Positions 23,329 to 32,543 of a stretch of 64,000 nt of DNA are shown one piece after another. The stretch is from JBBRYK01 sp038237665 (GTDB taxonomy: Bacteria; Actinomycetota; Thermoleophilia; Gaiellales; Gaiellaceae). Where the stretch lies: contig JBBRYK010000002.1 of assembly GCA_038237665.1 (NCBI GenBank), positions 1-64,000 of the forward strand, in the 5' to 3' direction. The position numbers were made by a program, and so were the translations under genes. Every line of letters starts with the position of its first letter. The first letter of the stretch is position 1. The notes under the pieces are model-generated. The model did not search any database, was not told the origin of the DNA, and saw only the letters and a list, made by a program, of their open reading frames with translations.

Positions 23329-24311
23329 CAGCTGGTCAGGCCGCGCGCCAGCCGGCCGGCGGCGAATGCGGCGGCAAAGAAAAGCGGGTCATCGGAGGGG
23401 CCGCGACCCATGTGATCGAGCGGTAGTTCCACGCAGGCATCCTCCCATCCGGACACGTCAACGTCGCGACGGTCGGCGAGCCACGGCGGCGGCTCGTACC
23501 CCAGCGGCCAGGCGACGGCGACTCCTCCGAGGCAGAGCCCGAGCGTCGCGCGCGTGTGATGCGAGACGCGCCGATGGCGCTCGCGCGCGTCCGCCTGGGA
23601 TGCGCGGACGGCGAGGACCGGAGCGCCGGACAGCGCACTGGCCGCGTTGGCGGCGTCGGCGGCCGCGACACCGCCGTGGCCGAGCGGCGAGCCGGTCCCG
23701 ACGATCCCTGGCCCGATCGAGCAGACCACGGCCTCGAAGTCCCGTGCGGCAGCCCACGCGAGCGCGGAGGCCACTCCGACACACGCGACGTCGCCGTCGA
23801 GGCAGGCTCCGGCCGCAATCGCCACCTCGACGAGCCCGCGCTCCTTGAGCGCACGCACCGTGTCCGAAAGGGACACCGGGAGCGCTCCGCCGGGCAGCTG
23901 CACGTACGCGATTCGAATGCCCTCCCCCAGCCCGGCGCACACCGGGGCGAGCTGGCTGTGCAGCGAGCAGCAGACGACGGGCATCCCGTCGAGCGAGTCC
24001 GCCGCCGGCCCGTCCTCCTCGGCGTGCCGCCAGGCCGACTGGACGGGCGTATACGGCAGCTTCATCACGTGGGCGGTCGGCTCGGGTGCGAGTCCGAGAC
24101 CGCGCGTCAGGTTGACGTAGAGGATGTCGAACCCGCCCGAGCCGAGGCCGAGCTCGCGGCTCTGGACGTTGACGACCACGTCGTCACCGAGTGCGACCGG
24201 GCCGGTCAGGCGCGGGTAGGCGATGCACGACTCGTCGTCGACCTCGAGCCGGACGAGTCCCTCGAGCCGTTCCGCGATCGCGGACACCGTTCCTCGGCGA
24301 AGGCCGACCAC
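23328..24311 (-). CDS. DUF3866 family protein
   Basis: A 327-residue protein that I recognise as DUF3866, found mainly in Actinobacteria and Firmicutes. Features are the N-terminal VSAIAERLEGLVRLEVD beta-strands, HVMKLPYTPVQ near residue 85, and VCCSLHSQLAPVC with clustered Cys and His residues. A glycine-rich middle (VCSIGPGIVGTGSPLGHGG) hints at a nucleotide or cofactor site. It starts 16 nt after the stop of the M20 peptidase gene. No biochemical role is established for the family. Confidence 0.85.
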   Translation of the reverse strand: MVGLRRGTVSAIAERLEGLVRLEVDDESCIAYPRLTGPVALGDDVVVNVQSRELGLGSGGFDILYVNLTRGLGLAPEPTAHVMKLPYTPVQSAWRHAEEDGPAADSLDGMPVVCCSLHSQLAPVCAGLGEGIRIAYVQLPGGALPVSLSDTVRALKERGLVEVAIAAGACLDGDVACVGVASALAWAAARDFEAVVCSIGPGIVGTGSPLGHGGVAAADAANAASALSGAPVLAVRASQADARERHRRVSHHTRATLGLCLGGVAVAWPLGYEPPPWLADRRDVDVSGWEDACVELPLDHMGRGPSDDPLFFAAAFAAGRLARGLTS

Positions 24312-24326
24312 GCTATGCGTTCCAGC

Positions 24327-25448
24327 TCATCCCGCATCCTGCCGGGCAGCGTCCACGAGCCCCAGCGTCACCTCGACCATCCCGTATAGGTCTTCGACCG
24401 CGACGTGCTCGTCGGGCGTGTGGATGGCGGCCATGCCGTTGGCCAGGTTGACGCAGCTGAGGCCCCGCTCATTGAAGACGTTTGCGTCCGCACCACCGCC
24501 CGTGACGCCGAGCCGCGGCGGGTACCCACAGCGCTCGAGCGCGGTGCAGGCGAGCTGCACCGGGAGATCGGCGGCACGAAAGCGGTAGCCGCGGTAGCTC
24601 CGGTTGACCTCGGTCTCCAGCTCGCACTCCTGAACGTTGGCAGCGAAGGCGGCCGCGTCGATGATCTCCTGCACGAGGTCGGCGACCTTGCGCTCGTCGT
24701 GCGAGCGGGCCTCGGCGGTGACGTGGCACCACTCGGGAACGATGTTCCTCGCCGTCCCGCCGTCGATCAGCCCGACGTTCGTGCTCGACTCCTCGTCGAT
24801 CCTGCCGAGACGAAGGTCGGCGATCGCGCGGGCGGCAGCGGCGATCGCCGAACGCCCCTCCTCGGGAGCGATGCCAGAGTGGGCCGCGCGGCCGTGAAAG
24901 CGGAGATCGAGCGTGGCCGCATACGGAGCACCGAGGATCACCTCGCCGATCGGACCGGCCTGATCGAAGACGTAGCCGACCTCGGCCGCAAGGCGCGTCT
25001 GGTCGAAGGCGCCGGCGCCCTGGAGCCCGACCTCCTCCTTCGTCGTGAAGACGAGCTCGAGCCCGCCGTGTGGACGGTCCTCCTGGACGACGCGGCGCAC
25101 CGCATCGAGCATCGAGGCGACCGCCGACTTGTTGTCCGCGCCGAGGATCGTGCCGGCGGAGTTCCTGACGACCCCATCCTCCACGACCGGCTCGATCGGC
25201 CCCGTGGGGACGACCGTGTCGAGGTGGGCGCAGAAGAAGAGCGGCGTGCCCTCTGCGCTCGGCTCGAGGCGGCAATAGAGGTTGCCGGAATCCGAATCGA
25301 TGCGAGCTCCGGCATCGTCCTCGAGAACGTCCAGCCCCAGGTCGCGTAGGTACGACGTGACGCGGTCGGCAACCGGCCGCTCCCGCCCCGACGGGCTCGG
25401 GATGGCAGCGAGTTCGAGGAAGAGGTCGAGGAGCTCCGGCGCGGCCAC
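24327..25448 (-). CDS. M20 family metallopeptidase, PepT-like
   Basis: A 373-residue zinc aminopeptidase or deacylase. The first metal ligand and Asp are in LFFCAHLDTVVPTG, the bridging Asp in LGADNKSAVASML, the catalytic Glu pair in TTKEEVGLQG, and the last His in AAIHTPDEHVAVEDL. A dimerisation domain (about residues 175-290) is present. The order of motifs and the PTG after HLDTV resemble peptidase T-like enzymes. Likely a cytosolic tri- or dipeptidase; substrate not readable. Confidence 0.9.
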   Translation of the reverse strand: MAAPELLDLFLELAAIPSPSGRERPVADRVTSYLRDLGLDVLEDDAGARIDSDSGNLYCRLEPSAEGTPLFFCAHLDTVVPTGPIEPVVEDGVVRNSAGTILGADNKSAVASMLDAVRRVVQEDRPHGGLELVFTTKEEVGLQGAGAFDQTRLAAEVGYVFDQAGPIGEVILGAPYAATLDLRFHGRAAHSGIAPEEGRSAIAAAARAIADLRLGRIDEESSTNVGLIDGGTARNIVPEWCHVTAEARSHDERKVADLVQEIIDAAAFAANVQECELETEVNRSYRGYRFRAADLPVQLACTALERCGYPPRLGVTGGGADANVFNERGLSCVNLANGMAAIHTPDEHVAVEDLYGMVEVTLGLVDAARQDAG

Positions 25449-25485
25449 GACCCCGCAATCTACTTCGCCGCGGCCTCGACGTCGG

Positions 25486-27135
25486 TCAGTCGCCGGCAGC
25501 TACGCCGACGGGAAACCCGGCGCGCTCCCCGGCCCGCGCGCGAGCGGCGCCGACGAACTCGCGGAAGAGCGGCGCCGTCCGGGTGGGCCGCGACTTGAAC
25601 TCCGGATGGAACTGGCTGGCCACGAACCAGGGGTGATCGGGCAGCTCGATGATCTCGACCAGGCGGCCCTCGTAGACCGTCCCTGAGACCACCAGGCCGG
25701 CCTCGACCAGCCGGGGCCGGAAGTGGTTGTTCACCTCGTAGCGGTGCCGGTGGCGCTCGTGCACGATGGGCTCGCTGTACGTCTCTCGCGCCCGGGTTCC
25801 CTCGGCCAGCTCGACCGCCTGCGCGCCCAGGCGCATCGTCCCGCCGAGATCCTCGACCTCCTTCTGCTCCGGCAGCAGGTCGATGACCGGGAACGGCGTC
25901 TCGGGATCCATCTCCGTCGAGTTGGCGCCGTCGAACCCGACGACGTGCCGAGCGAACTCCGAGACGGCCACGTGCATCCCGAGGCAGATCCCCAGGTAGG
26001 GGATGCGCTGCTCGCGCGCGACGCGGCAGGCCATGATCTTGCCCTCCCAACCGCGCGAGCCGAACCCGCCCGGCACGAGGATGCCGTCGACCTGCTCGAG
26101 CTCCCGCCGCGCCTCTTCGTAGGACATGCCCTCGGCGTCGACCCAGCGGACGTGGACGTGGACGCCATGATGGATCCCCGCGTGCTTCAGGGCCTCGTGC
26201 ACCGACAGGTACGCGTCGTGCAGCTTCACGTACTTCCCGACCAGGGCGATCTCGACGACGCCGTTCCGCTCGTTGATGCGCTCGATCAGATCGAGCCACT
26301 CACCGAGCTCGGCCTCGCCTTCGGGCAAACCCAGCTTCTGGCACGCCAGCGTGTCCAGGCCCTGCGCCTGGAGGGCCGCCGGGACGAGGTAGACGTCGGG
26401 GACGTCCTCGTTCGAGATCACGGCCTCGACGTCGACGTCGGCGAAGAGCGCGATCTTGTCGCGAATGTCTGTCGAGAGCGGCTCCTTCGAGCGGCAGACG
26501 ACGATGTCCGGGTGGATACCGATGCGGCGGAGCTCGTTGACGGAATGCTGTGTGGGCTTCGTCTTCAGCTCGCCGGCCGAGTCGACGAACGGCACGAGCG
26601 TGACGTGGATGTAGAGCACGTTCTCGGGGCCGACCTCCCGCCGGAACTGCCGGATCGCCTCGAGGAATGGAAGCGACTCGATGTCGCCGACGGTGCCGCC
26701 GATCTCGGTCACCACCACGTCCGTGTCGGACGCCTCCGCGGCGCGGCGGATGCGCTCCTTGATCTCGTTCGTGATGTGGGGGATCACCTGCACCGTCGAG
26801 CCCAGGTACTCGCCCTTGCGCTCCTTGCGCAGGACGCGGTCCCAGATCGCCCCGGCCGTGTGGTTCGAGTTGCCCGACAGGTTCTGATCGAGGAAGCGCT
26901 CGTAGTGGCCGATGTCGAGGTCGGTCTCCGCCCGGTCCTCCGTGACGAACACCTCACCGTGCTGGAACGGGCTCATCGTCCCGGGATCGACGTTCAGGTA
27001 CGGGTCGAACTTCTGCACCTGGACCTTCAGCCCGCGCGCCTTCAGCAGCCGGCCGAGCGAGGCGGCGGTGATCCCTTTGCCGAGAGACGAGACGACGCCG
27101 CCGGTGACGAAGACGTACTTGACGGGAGTGCTCAT
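25486..27135 (-). CDS. pyrG: CTP synthase
   Basis: A 549-residue bifunctional enzyme making CTP from UTP, ATP and glutamine. The synthetase half begins KYVFVTGGVVSSLGKGITAASLG; the glutaminase half carries the catalytic Cys in YLGICLGMHVAVSEFARHV and the His/Glu pair in QFHPEFKSRP. The start is the ATG at 27135, which overlaps the stop of the glycosyltransferase fusion gene by 4 nt. Its position after mctB and steA matches actinobacterial gene order. Confidence 0.98.
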   Translation of the reverse strand: MSTPVKYVFVTGGVVSSLGKGITAASLGRLLKARGLKVQVQKFDPYLNVDPGTMSPFQHGEVFVTEDRAETDLDIGHYERFLDQNLSGNSNHTAGAIWDRVLRKERKGEYLGSTVQVIPHITNEIKERIRRAAEASDTDVVVTEIGGTVGDIESLPFLEAIRQFRREVGPENVLYIHVTLVPFVDSAGELKTKPTQHSVNELRRIGIHPDIVVCRSKEPLSTDIRDKIALFADVDVEAVISNEDVPDVYLVPAALQAQGLDTLACQKLGLPEGEAELGEWLDLIERINERNGVVEIALVGKYVKLHDAYLSVHEALKHAGIHHGVHVHVRWVDAEGMSYEEARRELEQVDGILVPGGFGSRGWEGKIMACRVAREQRIPYLGICLGMHVAVSEFARHVVGFDGANSTEMDPETPFPVIDLLPEQKEVEDLGGTMRLGAQAVELAEGTRARETYSEPIVHERHRHRYEVNNHFRPRLVEAGLVVSGTVYEGRLVEIIELPDHPWFVASQFHPEFKSRPTRTAPLFREFVGAARARAGERAGFPVGVAAGD

Positions 27136-28334
27136 GCGCTGCGCCCCAGGCGGTCGACGGCGCGGAGCCCGGGCGTCAACTCGATCAGCTTGCCGAGTGA
27201 GCGCCGTTCGCCGAGGAGCGTGAGGCCCGCAAGGGCGCCGATCGCTACCCACCGGCCCGATCCCGTGAATCGCTTCACGGAATTCAAGCCTAGCAGTGCG
27301 CCCAGCGCATTCGCGCCCCCGTCCCCCAGCATCGCCATCTCGCGAAGATCGTACGGAGCCAGCAGGACGGCCATTCCAAGCGGGGCGCGGAGCGGGATCG
27401 CGGCCGCGATGTAGGCCTTCAGGGCCCGTCCGGGCCGGGTGTCCAGCTGGTTCAGCGCGTTGGCGGAGAGGCCCACGAGCAGCGCGCCCGAGAGGGAGCG
27501 CGTGCGCAGCAGGGCATAGGCGGGGATCCCGACCAGCTTCAGCACGCCCGTGGTGCGCCCGGCGAGGACGTGGGCCCGGAACCCGCGCTCCGGCCCCGAC
27601 CAGAGATCGTCCGCGAGGCCGAGCGCCGCGACGGTGGGCTCGTGGAAGCCGAGCATCCAGCCCACGAGCGGAAGCCGGAGGCCCCGATGGTTCACCGCCT
27701 GCGGCCCGACGGCCAGCAGCATGTCGCGCAGCTGGCGCGCTCGGTGCGCGAAGCCGGCAGCGTCCCGGCGCGTGACGCGATGGCCAAGGTCGAGCTCGAC
27801 CTCACGAACGGTCAGGCCGGCTCTGAGAGCGTCGACGGTCATCCTCACCTCGCAGCCGAACCCGGCCGCCAGCGGGAAGCACGCCTCCCTGGCCCTCCGG
27901 GAAAGGAAGCGCTGGCCCGAGAGCGGCTCGCGCACGTCCGCGCCGCCGAAGAGCGAGACGAGCGCGCGGCCCGTACGCTTCGCGAGCCCGAATCCGCCGC
28001 CGCGACGCCGGGCGAAGGCCGCGACGGCTACGTCCGCGTCCACATCCGTGAGTGCTCGGACGTCACCTTCGAGGTCGGCGTCGCAGAGGAGCAGCGGCCC
28101 GGGCAGTGCCTCCCGCTCGGCGAGCGACAGCGCCTGGCCCTTGCCGCGCCGCGGAAGCGACACGACCCGGGCGCCGGCCCGTTCGGCCTCAGCGGCCGTC
28201 GCGTCGCGTGAGCCGTCGTCCGCGACCACGATGTCGGCGTCCGGAAAAGCCGCCCGGAGAGCCTCGACGGCCTGTCCGACCCGACCCTCCTCGTCCCGGG
28301 CGGGAACGAGGACGGTCAGCGACGCATCATCCAC
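27132..28334 (-). CDS. fusion of a GT2 glycosyltransferase and an MraY/WecA-like membrane domain
   Basis: A 400-residue protein from GTG 28334. Residues 5-200 are a family 2 glycosyltransferase: VPARDEEGRVGQAVEAL, VADDGSRD (D39, D40) and CDADLEG (D85, D87). Residues 215-380 are membrane-embedded and carry the marks of polyprenyl-phosphate sugar-phosphate transferases: LADDLWSG (D242, D243), NALNQLDTRPGRALK (295-306) and LGDGGANALGALLG (336-349). It could make and extend a lipid-linked sugar. It overlaps mctB by 8 nt and pyrG by 4 nt. The fusion call rests on motifs only. Confidence 0.75.
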   Translation of the reverse strand: MDDASLTVLVPARDEEGRVGQAVEALRAAFPDADIVVADDGSRDATAAEAERAGARVVSLPRRGKGQALSLAEREALPGPLLLCDADLEGDVRALTDVDADVAVAAFARRRGGGFGLAKRTGRALVSLFGGADVREPLSGQRFLSRRAREACFPLAAGFGCEVRMTVDALRAGLTVREVELDLGHRVTRRDAAGFAHRARQLRDMLLAVGPQAVNHRGLRLPLVGWMLGFHEPTVAALGLADDLWSGPERGFRAHVLAGRTTGVLKLVGIPAYALLRTRSLSGALLVGLSANALNQLDTRPGRALKAYIAAAIPLRAPLGMAVLLAPYDLREMAMLGDGGANALGALLGLNSVKRFTGSGRWVAIGALAGLTLLGERRSLGKLIELTPGLRAVDRLGRSA

Positions 28335-29211
28335 CCGTCTGTACGGGATCGATGGGCGGCAGCAGGTCGTCTGCCGACTGCTTGACGCCGTAGTTGCCGG
28401 GCTGCCCGTTGGCCAGCAGCACCGCGAGCGCAAGGCGGCCGGCGGCCGTATTCAGGTCGTCGACGCTCGAGAGCGAATGTTTCCGGTAGGTGCCGACCGC
28501 GGACACGGCCGCATCGGCGTTCTCGACGCCGACCGCCGGATCGCCCTGTGCCGCGAGGCCCGAGTAGACGCCGGCGAGGAGCTTCGCGGTCGCACCGGGT
28601 TGCGGCGCCGCCGACCGCACGATGACCACGGCGTCGAGCGGACCGGCGTCGCTGCCCGACCGCTCCTCGACGAGCTGCTGCGTGAGGGCGTTCCAGAGCG
28701 GCGTCCTCCCTCCCAGGACGAACTCGTCGGCCAGCGCTCGGCCGAGGTCGCCGAGCTTCGCGGGGCCGGCGTAGCGGGCGAGGACCGGACGGGAGAGGAG
28801 GATCCGATCGATCGCCCGTGCGTCAACCGGGACCTTCAGGGCGCGGAGCCGGACGGGGCCCGCGGCGTCTGCATCGGCGAGCGTCGCGTTGATCTCGGCT
28901 TTGAGGCCCCCGTCGACCGAGCCGACGAAGAGCAGCCCGATACGCGTGGTCGCGAGCCGCCGAGCCATCAGAGCGGGATAGGTGCGCTTCACGAACGCCT
29001 GGGCGAGCCGCTGGGAGCGAGTGACGTCCCGGGCCTGGTTCCGAGCGGCGTCGCGCTGACGCGTGAGCTCGGCGATCCGAACGTTCAGCACCTTGCGCTC
29101 CGAGGTCGAGATCACACCCTGAGTGGTGACCCCGACCCCGACGAGGATCCCGATCACCAGCGCGATGAAGACGGCCGCGAGCGAGACGACGTGGTAGCGC
29201 AGGTCGAACAC
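28327..29211 (-). CDS. copper transporter MctB-family protein
   Basis: A 294-residue protein with one N-terminal membrane segment (MFDLRYHVVSLAAVFIALVIGILVGVG), then a short coiled coil and a periplasmic-type domain. The opening MFDLRYHVVSLAAVF is diagnostic of the MctB/DUF3186 family, named from a mycobacterial outer-membrane copper protein. In Actinobacteria it sits between steA and pyrG, exactly as here. Whether this member handles copper, or mainly supports the cell envelope and division like SteB-type relatives, is open. Confidence 0.9.
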   Translation of the reverse strand: MFDLRYHVVSLAAVFIALVIGILVGVGVTTQGVISTSERKVLNVRIAELTRQRDAARNQARDVTRSQRLAQAFVKRTYPALMARRLATTRIGLLFVGSVDGGLKAEINATLADADAAGPVRLRALKVPVDARAIDRILLSRPVLARYAGPAKLGDLGRALADEFVLGGRTPLWNALTQQLVEERSGSDAGPLDAVVIVRSAAPQPGATAKLLAGVYSGLAAQGDPAVGVENADAAVSAVGTYRKHSLSSVDDLNTAAGRLALAVLLANGQPGNYGVKQSADDLLPPIDPVQTGG

Positions 29212-29220
29212 GGCCTCGCC

Positions 29221-29643
29221 TCAGAGCGTAACCGCTGTCTGCACCAGGGAGTGGAGTCGATCGAGCGCGATCCTGGGCAGTGAACGGCGGAAGGCCAACA
29301 CGAACGGCCCCGAAACACGCAGCCGCGCGAGCGTCCGATCTTCCGGTAGCGCCTCCAGCTCCAACTCGACGTCCAGCCGTTCGGCCGTGATGTGCCAGGA
29401 GACGCGCCTCGGTTTCTCGACTTCTCGCACGGCCAGGATGGAGGGCGCGTTGGCCTTCTGGAACAGACCCGGCTCGGCACCGCGGCGGAGCTGCCAGCGC
29501 GCGCCCGGAGCGAGCCCACGCCGGTCGGGCTCGACGGCGGCCACACCTGGCCACCAGTCGGCCAGGTGGCGCGGCTCCGCGAGGAAGGCCCAGACGTCAT
29601 CACGCGATGCGAGCAGCTCCCGCTCGGCGCGGGCCGAGAGCAT
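29221..29643 (-). CDS. SRPBCC (START-like) family protein
   Basis: A 140-residue single-domain protein. It starts ERELLASRDDVWAFLAEPRHLADWWPGV, the standard first strand and helices of polyketide-cyclase/START-like proteins, and ends with a long amphipathic helix. These proteins hold small hydrophobic ligands. It sits between steA and mctB with a 1-nt overlap to steA (TGATG), an addition to the usual pair. Ligand unknown. Confidence 0.85.
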   Translation of the reverse strand: MLSARAERELLASRDDVWAFLAEPRHLADWWPGVAAVEPDRRGLAPGARWQLRRGAEPGLFQKANAPSILAVREVEKPRRVSWHITAERLDVELELEALPEDRTLARLRVSGPFVLAFRRSLPRIALDRLHSLVQTAVTL

Positions 29644-30806
29644 CAGAGACCGATTAGGTCGCGGAGCTGCTGGTGGAGCAGCTGAATCGCGTGCCGTAGC
29701 CCGGGCGAGGCGGCGATCGCGACTGCGCCCGCGGCAAGACCGGTCAGCGCGATCGTCAGCACGGGCCAGAGGCCGATCCGCTGCGGGGCGAGGCGGGACA
29801 GACCCTTCGCGTCGACGAGGATCTCTCCCACCTTCAGCCGGGTGACGAACGTCGACGACATGCCTTCGCGGTTCCGCTCGAGGAACTCCGTCAGGTTGAA
29901 GTGCGCGCCGACCGCCACGATCAGCTCGGCCCCCTTCTCCGAGGCGAGGAGCAGGGCAATGTCTTCGGAGATGCCCGTTGCCGAGACGATTTGGTAGGGC
30001 ACACCCAGCCGCTCTGCGCGGGCGGCTCCGGGCGCACGCTGACCGTTCGGCGACCGTCCGTTCGAGTAGCCGTGGACGAGGATCTCGGCGCCCGACCGCA
30101 ATGCCCGGTCCGAGACCGAATCCATGTCGCCGACGATCACGTCTGGCCGATACCCGGCCTCGATCAGCGCGTCCGCGCCTCCGTCGACCCCGACCAGGAC
30201 CGGCTTGAAGGCACGGATGTACGGCCGAACGATCCGAAGGTCTTCCTTGTAGCGCGGCCCGCGGACTACCACGAGCGCGTGGCGGTCGCGAAAGCGCGTC
30301 TGGAGAGCAGGGAAATCGACGCCTTCGACGAGCAGCCGGCCCTCGTCACGCAGGTAGCGCATCGTGTTGTCAGCGAAAGCCTCCAGCGCTTCGGTGACGC
30401 GCCCGCGCTGCTCACTGAGAGCCGCTCCGAGCGCTTGCTCGTCCAGAACGCGCCCGTTGACCAGGCAGGTGCCGTTTCGCCACAGCGCTCCGCCGCGCAC
30501 GGTGAGCGACTCGCCGTCGTGGACCGAGTCGAAGAGGTCGGCGCCGGTGGCATCGATCAGGCGGACGCCGCCGCGGACGAGCGTCAACGGGCCGGGGTTC
30601 GGAAAGCGTCCCGTCTGGGACTGCGCGACGTTGACGACCACGCGCACGCCCGACTCCAGCAGCTCCTCGGCCGAGACCCGGTCGAGATCGGCGTGGTCGA
30701 TGATCGCGATGTCGTCCGGGCCCAGCCGCCGGACGAGGTGCTTGGTCAGCCGGTCGAGGCGCGCCGCCCCCGTTAGCTCGACGAAGCCGTTTGTTCGCGT
30801 GCTCAT
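29643..30806 (-). CDS. steA: SteA-like putative cytokinetic ring protein
   Basis: A 387-residue protein with a thiamine-pyrophosphokinase-like core (RPDVIVGDMDSVSDRALRSG around residues 225-245) and a C-terminal membrane segment (LWPVLTIALTGLAAGAVAIAA). In Corynebacterium the SteA-SteB pair acts at the division site; SteA orthologues lie between recN and mctB in Actinobacteria, as here. The N-terminal region AIIDHADLDRVSAEELLESGV is typical. Enzyme activity is not established for the family. Confidence 0.88.
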   Translation of the reverse strand: MSTRTNGFVELTGAARLDRLTKHLVRRLGPDDIAIIDHADLDRVSAEELLESGVRVVVNVAQSQTGRFPNPGPLTLVRGGVRLIDATGADLFDSVHDGESLTVRGGALWRNGTCLVNGRVLDEQALGAALSEQRGRVTEALEAFADNTMRYLRDEGRLLVEGVDFPALQTRFRDRHALVVVRGPRYKEDLRIVRPYIRAFKPVLVGVDGGADALIEAGYRPDVIVGDMDSVSDRALRSGAEILVHGYSNGRSPNGQRAPGAARAERLGVPYQIVSATGISEDIALLLASEKGAELIVAVGAHFNLTEFLERNREGMSSTFVTRLKVGEILVDAKGLSRLAPQRIGLWPVLTIALTGLAAGAVAIAASPGLRHAIQLLHQQLRDLIGL

Positions 30807-30822
30807 TGCTCTTCGCTCTCCC

Positions 30823-32466
30823 TCAGCGCTTTTGGCCCCCCTCGGCCAAGAGCGACAGAAACGCCCTACCGCCGAGCATACGCTCGATTTCCTCGCGGCG
30901 CGCCGTCTCGTCGAGCTCCTCGATCTGGGTATGGGTGGGATCGCCGGGGACTTTCTCGACCCGGAAATGGCGCGCGGCGACGCTGGCGATCTGCGGAAGG
31001 TGCGTGATGGTCACGACCTGTGCTCGCTGGGCGAGGCGACCCAGGGTCTCCGCCACCGCGTGGGCAGTCTGCCCGCCGATGCCGGCGTCGATCTCGTCGA
31101 AGACCATGGTCGCGCCGCCGCCCACCGCCGCGATCGCGAGTGCGATGCGGGAGAGCTCGCCGCCGGAGGCCGTCTCCGCGACGGGCGCAAACGGCAGGCC
31201 TGCGTTCGGGCGGATCAGGAACGCGACCTGGTCGGCGCCGGTAGGCCCGGCCGCCGCGCCGTGGAGCTCGGCCCTGAACTCGCCTTCGCCCATGCCGACG
31301 CCGTGGAGCTCGGCGGCCACGGCCTCCGCAAAGGGATCGGCCGACTGCTCACGTACGGCGTGGAGCTCGCCGGCCAGTGCCTGGACGCGTCGTTCCGCTT
31401 CTGCCAGGGCCGCCGCTGCGACCTGCCGCGGATCGGTGCCACCTTCGGCACCACCCAGCTCGGCGCGCGCTGCCTCCGCCCGGGCCAGTAGTTCCTCGTA
31501 GGTCTGGCAGCGGAAGCGCCGCTTGGCGTCGGAGATCCGCTCGAGCTCCTCCTCCACGTCCTCGACGCGGGCCGGGTCCGCGTCCAGCGACGCGAGGAAG
31601 GAACGGAGCGCGACGGCAGCCTCTCGGAGCCGGACCTCGGCATCGCGAAGCTCGCTCGCGACCTCGTCCAGCTCCGGGGCGATCCCGGCGACGGCGGCGA
31701 GTGCCTGCTCGGCGGCGCCGGCCAGACCGGCTGCCCCCTCGCCGTCCTCGGGGCTGAGCGCGCTCGCGGCCGCGGCGGCTCCCCCGGCGAGATCGGTGAG
31801 GTGCCGCAGGCGCTCGCGTTCGCTGCGGAGCTCGTCCTCCCGCCCCGGCTCGAGCCCAGCCGTTGCCTCGACGAGAGCGCCCAGCTCGTCGAGTCGGCTC
31901 TGCTCGTCCGCTGCGCCGCGCTCGAGCTCCTCGTGGCGGCGCCGCGCACCGGTCAGCTCTCGCCAGGCCGCGCGGAGCGCGCCGCGACGGCGGAGCTGGT
32001 CCTCGCCGGCGTAGGCGTCGAGCACGTCCAGCTGATATGCCGGCCGCGCGAGGCGCCGCTGCTCGAACTGGCCGGACATGGCGAGCAGCCGCTCGGCGGC
32101 GGCGGCAACGTCCTCCCGCGCGGCGCTCCGGCCCCAGGCGTACGCGCGCGTCCGCCCGTCGGCGAAGACACGCCGGGCGAGAACCAGGCCCTCCTCGTCG
32201 TCGGGCCGGAGGTCCGCCAGCGGGGCGAACTCTTCCTCGTCGAACAGACCGCCGGGCGCATCGAACTCGGCCTCGACATAGGCCTCGGAGGCGCCCGGAC
32301 CGACGAAGCCCGCATCGCCCCGGGCGCCCAGCAGAAGGCCGATCGCCTGGGCCAGGATGGTCTTCCCCGCGCCCGTCTCGCCGGTAATCGCGTTCAGGCC
32401 GGGCCCGAGCTCGAGCTCGGCCTCGCGAATCAGGACGAGGTTCTCGATCCTGAGCCTAATGAGCAC
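30823..32466 (-). CDS. recN: DNA repair protein RecN
   Basis: A 547-residue SMC-like ATPase for double-strand-break repair. Walker A is NAITGETGAGKTILAQAIGLLLG, the coiled-coil arms occupy the middle, and the ABC signature region ASGGELSRIALAI and Walker B MVFDEIDAGIGGQTAHAV are at the C-terminus. The start is GTG 32466 (LIRLRIENLVLIREAELEL); longer frames upstream lack similarity. It follows nadK by 77 nt and precedes steA by 16 nt. Confidence 0.97.
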   Translation of the reverse strand: MLIRLRIENLVLIREAELELGPGLNAITGETGAGKTILAQAIGLLLGARGDAGFVGPGASEAYVEAEFDAPGGLFDEEEFAPLADLRPDDEEGLVLARRVFADGRTRAYAWGRSAAREDVAAAAERLLAMSGQFEQRRLARPAYQLDVLDAYAGEDQLRRRGALRAAWRELTGARRRHEELERGAADEQSRLDELGALVEATAGLEPGREDELRSERERLRHLTDLAGGAAAAASALSPEDGEGAAGLAGAAEQALAAVAGIAPELDEVASELRDAEVRLREAAVALRSFLASLDADPARVEDVEEELERISDAKRRFRCQTYEELLARAEAARAELGGAEGGTDPRQVAAAALAEAERRVQALAGELHAVREQSADPFAEAVAAELHGVGMGEGEFRAELHGAAAGPTGADQVAFLIRPNAGLPFAPVAETASGGELSRIALAIAAVGGGATMVFDEIDAGIGGQTAHAVAETLGRLAQRAQVVTITHLPQIASVAARHFRVEKVPGDPTHTQIEELDETARREEIERMLGGRAFLSLLAEGGQKR

Positions 32467-32543
32467 GCTACGCGTTCGGTTTCGCCGGCAGGGCTGGAAC
32501 TCGACGCCGACACCGGCGCCGCCGGAGCTGCCAAGAGTCTCGA

